From Tethya wilhelma (lineage: Eukaryota > Porifera > Demospongiae > Tethyida > Tethyidae), in the NCBI GenBank assembly GCA_964030475.1, contig CAXIPT010000001.1, forward strand, positions 1,924,449 through 1,988,448: DNA of 64,000 bases, in the 5' to 3' direction. Below are positions 49,498 to 60,457 of this stretch, piece after piece (within the stretch, counting starts at the first letter, position 1; every line of letters begins with the position of its first letter). The notes below the pieces were generated by a model. That model was not told the origin of the DNA. It saw nothing but the letters and a program-made list of their open reading frames with translations, and searched no databases. Position numbers and translations under genes: made by a program.

Positions 49498-51839
49498 ATT
49501 GATCTACATGATTGATTGTGTAGTCTAGGAACTAATGCAAAAATTGATGAGATCAAATATTTCAGAACAACTAGCAATTTAGATTGAGAACCAGTAGGAC
49601 ATAAACACACAAGCCTACATGTACATTCACATCTTCCTTATATCTACAGTATGTCCTCCCCATGCTCAATCGTGCACACACACATACATGCACACAACCA
49701 TACATGTATGCATACCGATTACAGTGCAGTACTTGCCTGTAATGCTCCATATGCCAGTCTTGAGTGGGAGTCTGTGTACACATGCATACAGATACATGTA
49801 CAATTTCATTCCACTCTAACCACAGTCGTATCCACCTCATTTGCTAGTGCAAACACACAAATCGGCGTAAAAATAACATATATATGTACTTTCCTCTTGG
49901 TGTGTTATTTAAAAGCAAATGTGTCATAATTATGTCTTATAGTTACAGTATTGGAAGTTGATTAGCCAACCATCATTTCAACTGGTGCCTCTATGTAGCA
50001 CACTCTATAGGGTCAACAGGTAACATTTATCAACTATTTCGGCTAGTAGCCAATAATACCAATGCTCAAGTCTTGGGCAAAGATCGTTGTGTAGTCATGT
50101 CACTACTTGTGCTGTAGTAATGCTCAAGTATGGAGGCATTTCACAGATTTTTGAGTTGTACATCCCAAGGAGATAGGCACCTGAATGGCTCAGACTTTAC
50201 CTGTATGATATTTTCAAGTGTGCCTTATATACCTCGTACCAGGAGAGCTTCCTCTTATTTTGAGATTGTTTAAAGTCAAACCTTTCTGGATTGTGGGCAT
50301 ATTAAACCCCATGCCTTGTCTGGCTACATCAAATTACCCTTTGATACACCCACAAAGCCCTGTTCCTAATGTGCTGGGCAAAGAGTGAGGTCATTCTCTC
50401 ACTCACTTCTCTCTCTCCTTCTCACCCCATTAAGAGGATACAAGTACATGTGTAGCCGTACAGGGCAGAGTGAGAGCTCAGAGCTATTCCCACTACATGA
50501 AAGACATTACCCCATTGCTACTACCTGTTCTCTACAAGCAGCAATGTAGCCAAGTGTATCGAGATTGTGTTTGTCCTTCTATTGATGGTGACAAGGGTCG
50601 TGAATGAATGTGAGGAGCACGTGCTGTGTAGAATATGTCCTTGACTACTTCTTGTACATGAGAACGATTTGATGGTGTTCCTATTGTTCAAAGAGCACAT
50701 ACGTTAACCTCGTGCCCAGGCTCCTCCTTCGCGAATGTTTCCTTCGAAGGAATTAGGAAGTATTCACGAAGGAGAAGCCTGGGAACGAGGCTACACATAC
50801 CGTTTGCTGCTTGCTGTATAAATATGGTAAATATTTAGTGAACTTTAGCCATAGTAGAAGTTGGTTTGTGATCATTTTCTGAGCACTGCTACACGAGTAA
50901 AATTTAATTTTCCTTCCTTGATTGTTGGGGGTAGTGTAGTAGATGGGGAAGGAGATTATGAAGGGGTGTGGTTGCCCAGAGAAGGTGGTGCCATGCATTC
51001 ACTAGCTTACACACAAACACACACATGCAGCAAAGCCGGCAGTGGAGAAAATCAGATCACTTCGTTTGACAATAGAAGACTTTGAAATTCTTGAGATCAT
51101 CGGAAAAGGAGCGTTTGGAGAGGTCAAAGTACGTTCATTCTCCTCACAATTATTGTAATGTACCGCCATTTTTTTCACAAAAGCAATTTTCACGGATTTC
51201 GTGGATTTGTGGGTGATCTTAAGAAATAAAAACCATGAATTTCACCATGTAGTGCAGCAATGGCAAGCAAGACAATCTGTGAAATTGAATCCTATTGTCA
51301 GCTAATCCACGAAATTTGCTTCCCTCAAAAAAAATAATAAAAAATGCCCTATGTATACATTACCTGTTTCATCAATCTTTAGTTTGAAACTTACTTCAGA
51401 CTAGGGTTGTTGTTTTCTTGTTATTTTGCATAAAAGTAGTATAAAAGAGTTAAGCATGTGCCTCAAAGCCTGTCTTAATTGCATGAGGCCCCTGAGACAT
51501 ATCCGATCCTTTTTGTCTTGTAGTGATCTTTAGAGTAGCTGTTTTATTTGGTGATCAATAGGAGTAGAATGGATGCCACCGGTATTGTAGTGGTAGTCTG
51601 TGTGCTACAATGATGTTGCATGTAATGTATTTATTGTTGTGTTTTGCTCAACAACAAGCAAATTTGTTTAGCGGAATGGCCATATAAGAGTGTAAATGGC
51701 GATTCTCTGGAATGCTTTTGTGTGGTGGATTACATAGTTTGGCCTATTTTTGTGCATTAGGTTGCTAAGTTGAAGAGTTCTGGTAAAGTGTACGCCTTGA
51801 AGGTGCTCAATAAATGGGAGATGTTGAAGAGACACCAGG

Positions 51840-51882
<43 letters not shown>

Positions 51883-51884
51883 NG

Positions 51885-51922
<38 letters not shown>

Positions 51923-53694
51923 TACACACACACACACACACACATGCACCTATCAGACTGATCCAATGCCCCCTGCAAAGATGACAGCCCTAACAGTCCA
52001 TCTCCCTTTTGTTGGGTTCACCTACACCAACAGCAGCAAGCTGAGTGACAACCCTCCTGTTCTTAAGTTGTCTGATTCCAACGACACTGTGGACAGTGGA
52101 AGCATTGGAATGCTCAAGAGTGAGAACCACAGGTTGCAACAAGAAGTGGACACACTCAAGAAGCAGCTAGCCAGTAAAACAATAGCAGAGACACCTGTAA
52201 AAGGAGGAGACGGTGAGAAAATGACTATAAAATTAGTATCCCACAGCTCTGCCAAGTTTACTTGTAAGAGATGTCTGTTTGTTTGTTTCTCTCAGACTTC
52301 CATTCCAAGATGAAGACCCTGGAGAGGACCAGTAAGACCCTCAAGAGTGAGAAGGGTGTCCTACAGGAGGAGATCTCCTCCCTGAGGGAGCAGCTCACTC
52401 AGAGGGACAAGGAGCTGAGGGAAATGAAGGGAGCTCATCGTGAGACACAAGACGAGATCACCAGGCTCACGGACAAGCTGTCCGATACCCGGTCTCAGAA
52501 GGTCAAGTTCTCACGACTTGCTAGAGAAAAGGGAGAAGAAATAGGTGTGTGTTTTGAAGTGAAGCTGCACTGTGTAGGAGTTTAGGAGTGTATGAGTGTA
52601 TGAGTGTATGAGTGTACACAACACAAATAATTATAGTCCACCAAAACATGTAAATCATACTCAAACACTCATACACTCATATATGTGATGCTGTCTTGTG
52701 TGTTGCAGAGGAGATGTTGTCTAAGTTGGACTCAATGAGGAAGTCAAATCGTGAAATTGACAGAGAGAGACGAACTGTAAGTTCTGTTCACAAGTGCTCA
52801 TCACCCATTCTTGATTAGTAATAGTTTTTCTCTCTACAAACAAGTACATGTTCACTGCCACAGATCGAAAAATTTCTGCAGTATTTAAAGAGTTTTCAGA
52901 TATTTTTGATTTTCGTAAATACCCTACATGCGAAAATTTTTCACAAGTTAACCATTGAAATTTTCCTAAATATAGCTTCCTACAAAGAATTTGAACTGCA
53001 AAATTTCAATCTACAGTATTAGAGTTGTAGTTGTTGCTCATGTAGTATTCTTTTTAGGATTTATTTTACGTGTACATGTGAACTACCTCTAACCATCATG
53101 CCCATCACACACACACACACACCCTCTAGTTGGATGCTGACCTCGAGGAAGCAAGAGGGGAGATTCAACAACTGAAGAAGCTTCGTCAACGTTCAGAGCA
53201 GTCGATCCAGAACCTTGAAGATGAAGTATCCCAGCTGAAGTCACTCGGCAAGAAACCCAGTGCCGCAGCGGGAGATGAAGACGCCAGGAAAGAAGTGAAA
53301 AAGTAATGCTATTGATGAAAAAAATTTTTTGTCAAGACTACATGGAAACCAAACCGAGTTGATTCACTCAAACACATTATCACACACACTCAGGCTTCGT
53401 GCTCAACTCTCTGAGAAAGAATCGGACCACTCTGAGGCCATCTCCTCCCTGCAGACCAAGCTATCCACTGAAATCCAAACTCTCAAAAAGATGCTTGCTT
53501 CTTCTGAAGCCAACAACACTGACCTACAGAAAGAGGTATGTATGTCGGTGGGTGGGGATCAGCCATGGCCACTACATATTGTAGCCCCAACTATAAGTGT
53601 GTTTTGTACTGCTTACCAAGAATGTACAGTGTACAGTGTACAGTGGATGTGCAGCATCTTAACTGATTCAAGTGATACTCATAATGTACCTTTT

Positions 53695-53728
<34 letters not shown>

Positions 53729-54246
53729 TCACTTTCTCTCAATACAGAACAATGACTTGCAGTTGAAACTGACCCGTTCCCGCAATCGCAGTGTCCTTGA
53801 GCTGGATCAGGGACTCCGAGAGAAAACCGAGAAGTTTGAGAAGGAGAAACTCTCGCTGATGGAACAAAACAAGAACCTCAGACAAGAGCTGAATAAGGTG
53901 ACTGCTGAGCAGGAGCGTATCTTGTCCAACAAACAAGAACAAGATGCAGAACTGAAAGAACTGAGAGAGAACAAACAGCTGCTGACCCAGTGGGAGAGAC
54001 AGATAGCAGACATCATCCAGTGGGTCACGGAGGAGAAGGACGCCAGGTAAGGAGTTGTGTTCAGCTACCAAGGTGGGCATTACTTGGGTCGTGTATTATG
54101 TTTGTGTAGGGCCTATTTGAAGACTGTAGCAAAGAAATTGGCAGATGATGTGGACAACCTCAAGACGAGTGCTGGCACCTTAGGAAAGGTTAGCAACACT
54201 CCAATATTTTATCTTGAAAGTTAGCACTGTCATTTATTTCTCTCTT

Positions 54247-54290
<44 letters not shown>

Positions 54291-55546
54291 ACAGCAAAGA
54301 CAGGACTGGATGGACAGACGTACTCTCAAGAGAGACAAGGGAGAGCTGTTGGACTTGCAGCTGCAGCTCAAGAATGAAATTGAAGCCAAGTCGAGAATAC
54401 AGGAGGAGTTGAGCAGTGTAACTTCACAGATGGCTGACATGGAAACGTGAGATTTTGATCAGAATGGGAATTGGACGTAACTATGATGTAATATTGTGTT
54501 GTAGGCGTGTCCAACAAAGCGACAGTGACATGGAGAAACTACGCAAAGAGAATCAGCGAATGCAAAAGATGATGGAGCAAATGAAGATGTCCGCTCACAC
54601 GGCTAGTCCGGGCCGTCAAGACAGCTTCAGTCACTTCTTCCAGAGTGCCAAAACTCCCGAACACAAAACAGCACCTCCACCTGTGCCCACCAAAAAAGTA
54701 AGAGAGATACTTCAATCAGATGTACGTATATCTGTCTCTACTTTTATACTTCATTTGTATGAATTATTCATCAATTGGGGATGTCCCTATTATTATTGTT
54801 GCAGGCACAAACTACAGGCAAGGAGAGTGTCCATGAGCTGATAGTTAGGACGTTTGACACGCCCACTAAATGTGACACCTGTACGAGTGTGATGTTTGGC
54901 CTCGTCAGACAGGGCCTGGTGTGCAAGAGTGAGTCCAGTAGTAGATAGTCCTCTTGGATAATTGCCGTAGATCAGGAAATTTTCACTAGCAAAAAGTTTG
55001 CTTGTTGAATTTTCACTATTTCAACAAATTCAGTAAAGATTATTTGCCATACAAATTGTTATTTACATTAGTGGCCAAAATTTTAGGAGTCGATCGATCA
55101 ACAATTTCGATCCCAATGGTCTCACACAATATATGATGTTTGTTTTATTTGCCATTGTTTTCCTCCCTTTCCCTCCCTCTCTGTCAGATTGTCAAATGAG
55201 TTGCCATGTTCACTGCAAAGACAAGGCAGTGCCAACTTGCCCCCTTCCTCCTGGACAAGGTGTGCATTAATTAGGGCCAAACCTCACTCGCTCATGTATA
55301 TACATTGTGTAATGACATTGTCTCCTGTTATTATTGCCCCACACAGCCAAACTCCCATTTGGTATTGACATCCAGTATGGAGTGGGCACTGCTTGTGAGG
55401 GTTGGATCAAGATCCCTAAGCCTGGTGGAGTAAGGAAGGGTTGGCAGAGAGCCTACGCCATTGTGTGTGACTTCAAGGTGTTCCTTCATGAACCCAGCAA
55501 CGACATTCATGCTCCAGCAGTTGCTGCCACCCACGTCTTTGACATC

Positions 55547-55548
<2 letters not shown>
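47700..55548 (+). CDS. CDC42BP: MRCK (CDC42BP)-type kinase: N-terminus, partial kinase, coiled coil, C1, start of PH
   Basis: Exons: 47700-47774, 47924-48056, 51031-51128, 51761-51838, then after an N 51957-52212, 52296-52544, 52709-52776, 53130-53302, 53394-53535, 53748-54046, 54110-54188, 54295-54446, 54505-54697, 54805-54928, 55188-55259 and 55347-55548. Landmarks in order: FSVETLLDAVLVLYDEC, IEDFEILEIIGKGAFGEVK (glycine loop), VYALKVLNKWEML (ATP-binding Lys), then directly LPFVGFTYTNSS from the kinase C-terminal extension. About 300 residues with HRD, DFG and the C-lobe are absent at the (GT)n-N-(CT)n junction. After it come long coiled coils with IADIIQWVTEEKDAR, the C1 zinc finger HELIVRTFDTPTKCDTC, and the PH start KGWQRAYAIVCDFKVFL. 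MRCKs are Cdc42 effectors phosphorylating myosin regulators. Intron 1 uses a GC donor (GAG/GCAAGT). The chain stops at FDIR in front of a GT run and N; the rest is on the opposite strand. Confidence 0.93.
48616..48694. repeat. (GT)n(GA)n compound microsatellite
   Basis: About 25 GT units followed by about 14 GA units without an N, inside the long MRCK intron. Same compound type as the N-containing ones. Confidence 0.95.
50704..50796. repeat. Small fold-back repeat (CCTCGT...CCCAGGCT family)
   Basis: Arms CCTCGTGCCCAGGCTCCTCC and its near inverse, ending CCTGGGAACGAGG, surround a core that is itself palindromic (TTCCTTCGAAGGAA). Related arms occur at 57982-58066, 22203-22229, 58540-58566 and, as a remnant, about 8229-8262 and 10087-10120. 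Confidence 0.7.
51839..51950. repeat. (GT)n - N - (CT)n - (CA)n compound microsatellite
   Basis: Begins at the donor of MRCK exon 4 and runs almost to the acceptor of the next exon at 51957. The single N at 51883 marks where about 300 codons of kinase domain are missing. Confidence 0.95.
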
Positions 55549-55628
<80 letters not shown>

Positions 55629-55629
55629 N

Positions 55630-55685
<56 letters not shown>
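55549..55685. repeat. (GT)n - N - (AG)n compound microsatellite
   Basis: The GT run starts at the donor of the last + strand MRCK exon. After the N at 55629 an AG run leads into sequence where MRCK exons lie on the minus strand. Confidence 0.95.
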
Positions 55686-55689
<4 letters not shown>

Positions 55690-55780
55690 ATAATAACTAC
55701 ACTCACTCTCCACGCTACAATATCACAGCAACTACTTTATGCCAATGCAACACCCAAAGCCCCCACACAAGCTGACTTAC

Positions 55781-56617
55781 CTGTTGAAAGTCGATAGTCA
55801 TCATCAGCAAAATCTAAGGGATCTAACGACTCAGACTGCACAAGAATATAAAACAGACAACAATCGATCTCTGGTGCATGGCTTGGCATGAGTGAGAAGA
55901 CGCTATACCTTTCCCATCCGGGGAGGCACACTCTTGTTCTGATGATCGAGAGCACTGAGGGAGTATGTGGATGTGGACCCTCCTCCATAGGTGTACCCCA
56001 TTCCCACGGGCATTGAGATCTGACGAGCATGTGGCACTGTACCAACAAAAACACACAGACATGAAACAAATAGTATGAACGCTTTTCTTTTGAAGACAAG
56101 CTGCTCTATTTTGAGCTAAACAAAACAAGATGACTCAAGCTCAAAGGACTCAGGACATAGCCTCACGAACCAGACCACACCCATTTGGGTAACCCATGCT
56201 CATAAGCCGGCCATCTTTGCTTTCAATGTTGTTAGGTGCAGGGAAGGCCAGTTTTTTTGCAATAAGCCAGGACACACATTTGTTTGAAGATCAAAGAGAG
56301 CACTTTCCTTGATGATCCTTACCTTCCACTGGTGTAGCTCCTCCAGCATCAGGCATGTCCTGGGGGTTTAGACTCTGGTAGGGACCAAAGTGCTGCACAT
56401 GAGTGAAGTTAGTGGGACCAGAAATAGCCGGTCTGAAAGAAAGTATACAAAGTGGGAAATTGATATGAAATAGAGTACAGAGCCACGCCCAAAGAGCTAT
56501 GTGTTGGAACAAAAAAGTGCTCCACTGAAAATTATCAATAGCTGTTATAATGGCATACATGAACACCATCACATGATATTTGACTTACTTTCCAGCTTGG
56601 CGTCTACTTGCTCTGGG

Positions 56618-56656
<39 letters not shown>

Positions 56657-58429
56657 CATTATTACACTGTATGCAACAACAGGTCAATTTCAACCACATA
56701 CTCTGGTTTCTTCAGCTTGGTGCTGGCTCTAATGGCGGAAGGAAGTCTAGCTCGCTGCAGCCCAGGCAGTTGAAGGACATCTGAAAACGACAAGAGAAGT
56801 GGAGTTGGAGTGAAATATGTTTAAGGATCGAGAAGGACTACTTCTCTAGCACACACGGTGTTGATGAGAGTTGACATACCTTCGTCCATCTGTTTCTTGA
56901 CATAGAGTAGAACATTTGGTTCACTTGCTAGACACATGCTGAGAGTGCCATCAGCTGAGAGAGCATGAAGCTGAACATGTACAATCATACATTCGGATGT
57001 AAGTTTAACACAGCAAGTATACATAATACATATGGCAATATTGACACAGCAAAACAGCCAGTCACTTCTACGCACTTTTCTGAATGGGATGGTCTGTATC
57101 CATTTTGCAGTGGTCACATCATACACCTCAAGAGCACTCTCACAGTAGACCAGCAGATGGGGCTCCTTGTACACTGCAAGTGAATGATGGAAAGATATCA
57201 ATAAATTTAGCTCTAAATTTTTTTTTCTATCTTTTAGAAACTAAATCTTTTGGTAAAAAAAATGACAATTTCTAATTAATGCCCATACAAGCTAGATAAT
57301 AATACAAGTTTTAAGAAAAACTTGTGACCAACAGTTAAATCACAAAAATTCATGTGCTATAACTGTCAGAGCTGTACACAGTGTACAGTACAAATTAGAA
57401 ATTGCCAGGAGCACTTGTAATAAAACACATTCAATTTCTTACCAAAGTTGGCAGGAGAGGAGTGCCAAAGGAGCTCTTGCTTTCGAGAACGCTTTCCATG
57501 ATTGTTGACGTAAATTCCAACAACTATAAAAATTGTGTGTGTGTAAATAATTAGAAATCTAAGCACAATCTTATCATGTTAGTAATGGTCGCACACACCA
57601 ACACCATACCATTAAAGCAGAGTATGTACTCCTGTCCATTATTGATCTCCACAGCGTACATGGCCGTGAGGTTGTTGAGTCTAATGAAGCCCAGCGTCAG
57701 GTCTTCAGCATGAACCAGCCCTACATATCATCATTACAGGAGAGACAATTCATAATGACATTGATCAATTACAAAGGAGGTCCGGAGAGCCAGCTACTCA
57801 CTTTGAGGCTGCTCATCAATGTAGAGATGGAAGAGACTGAATCCAGACTGGTAACCAACACACAGCTTCTCGTTGAACATCTGTAGACTGTGCGCCTGGG
57901 ATGGGAGTGTGACCTCCTGTGGAATGGGAATGTACCACAAAGCAGTGCTAACCCTATCAAAATCCTCCCTAGTCATTGTCCTAGCCTGGCTCCCAGACTC
58001 TACCTTCCTATTTTTATTCAGTGTGTAATATCCACAAGGAGAGAGCCTGGGAATGAGGCTACTATGGTCCCACAATGGTAGCAGGCTCAGGGCCCTATTG
58101 AAACGGACACACAATGAGAAGACAAGCCAGCTATCTCTGGGAAGACCGCACTTTATTGGACAACAGATTAATGGCTGAATTAAGCACACCCAACACCCGC
58201 TAATAGGTGCACACAAAGCATTCATTCACACCAAGCTAATGCACTGCCAAAATCACCAAACAGTAGCGTTACAAAGACTTTATCTATTCCCAAACCTTTT
58301 TCTTCTCATATCTTATCTTGGTTTTGTTCAGCTCGTAGATGATCACTCTGGTCTTGACTGCCACACACACGTACACTGTAGGCCCAAGATTCCCACAAGT
58401 GAACTGAGAGGCACCTATGGGGTGTGCGT

Positions 58430-58461
<32 letters not shown>

Positions 58462-59549
58462 TTGGATGACATTGTAAAGCAGTGAACGACTGATAGTCTT
58501 TAAACCCAGTCTCTTCCATTTCCTTGTTTCTTTTAAGAAGGGAAACCTGGTTTATGAGGCTATAGTCAGTAATAATGCTGCAGCATCTGCTTGCCTTCTG
58601 ATTCAGCCACTTTGATGATTGCATTCTTAAAGTCTCCACTCTCAAGACAGGACATTGGAAGCAATCGCAGTGACTGGCGCTGGCGTCCTGCGAGCAGAAC
58701 GATCAGTCCTTCCTCCTTGATGACCCTGATCTGAGTCACTTTACGGATGTCCCTATCGCTGAACTTGAACAGTCCCTCGTCCACCAAATTCAGCATGTAC
58801 AGTCCTTCATTCTCTCCCAGTAGAACACGCTCTGTGGATACAAAGAGAAGGCATAGTGGTAGCATCAACCCTACACCATTGCTCTGCAAACAGTAAGTCA
58901 TCAGAGACGACAACACAAAAAGTGTGGCAGCAAAAGCATTGTACTATCTGGCACATTCCCACATGCAGCCCGCCATGTAGGAGGACTGTACTCTTGACAT
59001 TCAGTTTGAATAATTCCACTAGTACAATAATAGTGAATACATGTAATAGTGGTTGTTTTTACAACTTCTACTGATAATATTATGGGTATTACTATCACAT
59101 TAGCACACCCTGGGGGAGGATGGATGAGAGAGGGGGAGCTGGTAATGATAGACTAGTATATACTCAGTGGGTTGCAAATGAAATGGACACACAATGTGAG
59201 AATGAGGTTATGCTACTGCATAGGCAGTGTTTAGGAGGACCACCATGCCATGGTCAACATGGATAACGTCACAAATAAGACAATACTTGCAGCTTGCTAT
59301 GTATTCTTGTAGTAGAGATGTACAATATCAGAATATCAAGATACAGAGATGTACACACATGCATACAACAACTGTGAGCTCCTTGTGGATAAAGTATACA
59401 TTATCCTCACAATCTATATACACTTATCAAAGTTCAACAATTAACTTTAATAATGCCATACCTGGGGTGGCTATATCGGCACTGAGAGCATTCTTGAGGA
59501 TCTCCAGCTGTTGTGTGGTGTACAGCTCCCGGCAACCAAACACTGGCGT
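55781..59549 (-). CDS. CDC42BP: MRCK (CDC42BP)-type kinase: CNH domain, CRIB and tail
   Basis: Thirteen exons, all phases closing: 59549-59462, 58831-58595, 58414-58296, 57916-57802, 57720-57610, 57523-57443, 57176-57076, 56970-56880, 56780-56702, 56618-56589, 56432-56323, 56036-55909 and 55835-55781. The citron-homology (CNH) domain reads ERVLLGENEGLYMLNLVD, GRQRQSLRLLPMSCL, VYVCVAVKTRVIIYEL, NEKLCVGYQSGFSLFHL, YILCFN, GIYVNNHGKRSRKQELLW, YCESALEVYDV. A CRIB motif, ISGPTNFTHVQHFGP, for Cdc42/Rac binding follows, then a Ser/Gly-rich tail still open at the last donor. These are the pieces missing after 55548, so this is the remainder of the same gene, inverted. The second half of the PH domain is missing between the parts. 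The second exon ends with a GC donor (GAAG/GCAAGC). Confidence 0.93.
57982..58066. repeat. Small fold-back repeat inside an MRCK intron
   Basis: TAGCCTGGCTCCCAGACTCT at the left and GAGCCTGGGAATGAGGCTA at the right; same family as 50704-50796. Confidence 0.65.
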
Positions 59550-59895
59550 CTGTGAGAGGGAGTAAATGTAGTTTGAAACACACCTCCAATTTCAAACCAC
59601 AGTGTCACACACACAAACACACGCAGACAAATAATGAAGTCTCATTGTGCTCATTAAGACATAGGTATAATCTATGATTAAATTACAAACTAAAGAATTA
59701 ACTTGAACCATCACACAATGATCAACTGAGCATGCATGTAATTTAGGAAGCATAACATGATATGTTTGCTTGACAAAGTTAGCCTAGAGTTCTCGAAGAT
59801 GAAACTGAGTGTGAGAAGTGAATACATAACCAACAGCTACTACTCCATGGAGCCATACAGTCAAGTAGAGCACTAGGAGTGAATCATAGCCAGCT

Positions 59896-59945
<50 letters not shown>

Positions 59946-60457
59946 TACCCTTCAGCTGACACTGGCTCTCTATTGGAACTGACTCAGTTGGCCAACCAAG
60001 GCTTGACTAATTTCAAAGATTCTCAGTAACTTCTTTAAAATAAACAGCTGTTGTCCTGTTTTTAATCCAAAATGTTTGCATTTTATTTATATTATGGCAT
60101 AACCTATTATTATGGTAACTGCACACGTGTATCTCATGTTTGTGTGATTACTTTACATGTTGCATTCTCTTTAGAGTTATTTATAATTCTAGACTAAGTT
60201 TGTTTTATACTGTCATAATTATAGTAGTAAGCAGTAAATGATTTACAGTGTCGTTTTTTTCTATAGTTTTTTTCCTTGTGTAAAATCTCATACAACATTG
60301 TGTTATTTTTGCTTCCTGTAAATATACTCACGCGCCATTCACGTGCGCAACATTACAAACCACGCCTACATAATTATAATAACGCATAAGCTCGCCTAAA
60401 TAGTGGGAGGGGCTGCTAGCTGTTGGCAAGGTCACAGCTCACAATCAAGACGTAAAA
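59550..60457. other. Region between MRCK C-terminal part and EF-hand gene
   Basis: Contains a (CT)n run at 59898-59942. The exons encoding the second half of the PH domain should lie here if the local order were right, but none is visible, so a second hidden join near the CT run is possible. 60.3-60.45 kb is the likely promoter of the EF-hand gene. Confidence 0.5.

Larger units (their letters stand above)
48057..51030 (+). other. 3 kb intron of the MRCK gene
   Basis: Contains a (GT)n(GA)n compound repeat at 48616-48694, a (CT)n run at 49449-49489 and a small fold-back repeat at 50704-50796. No nested gene is supported on either strand. Confidence 0.6.

Noticed and set aside
51761..52212. A genuine kinase-dead MRCK isoform lacking the catalytic core
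   Set aside because: Frame is kept, but the gap coincides with an N inside a compound microsatellite; an assembly gap is the simpler explanation.
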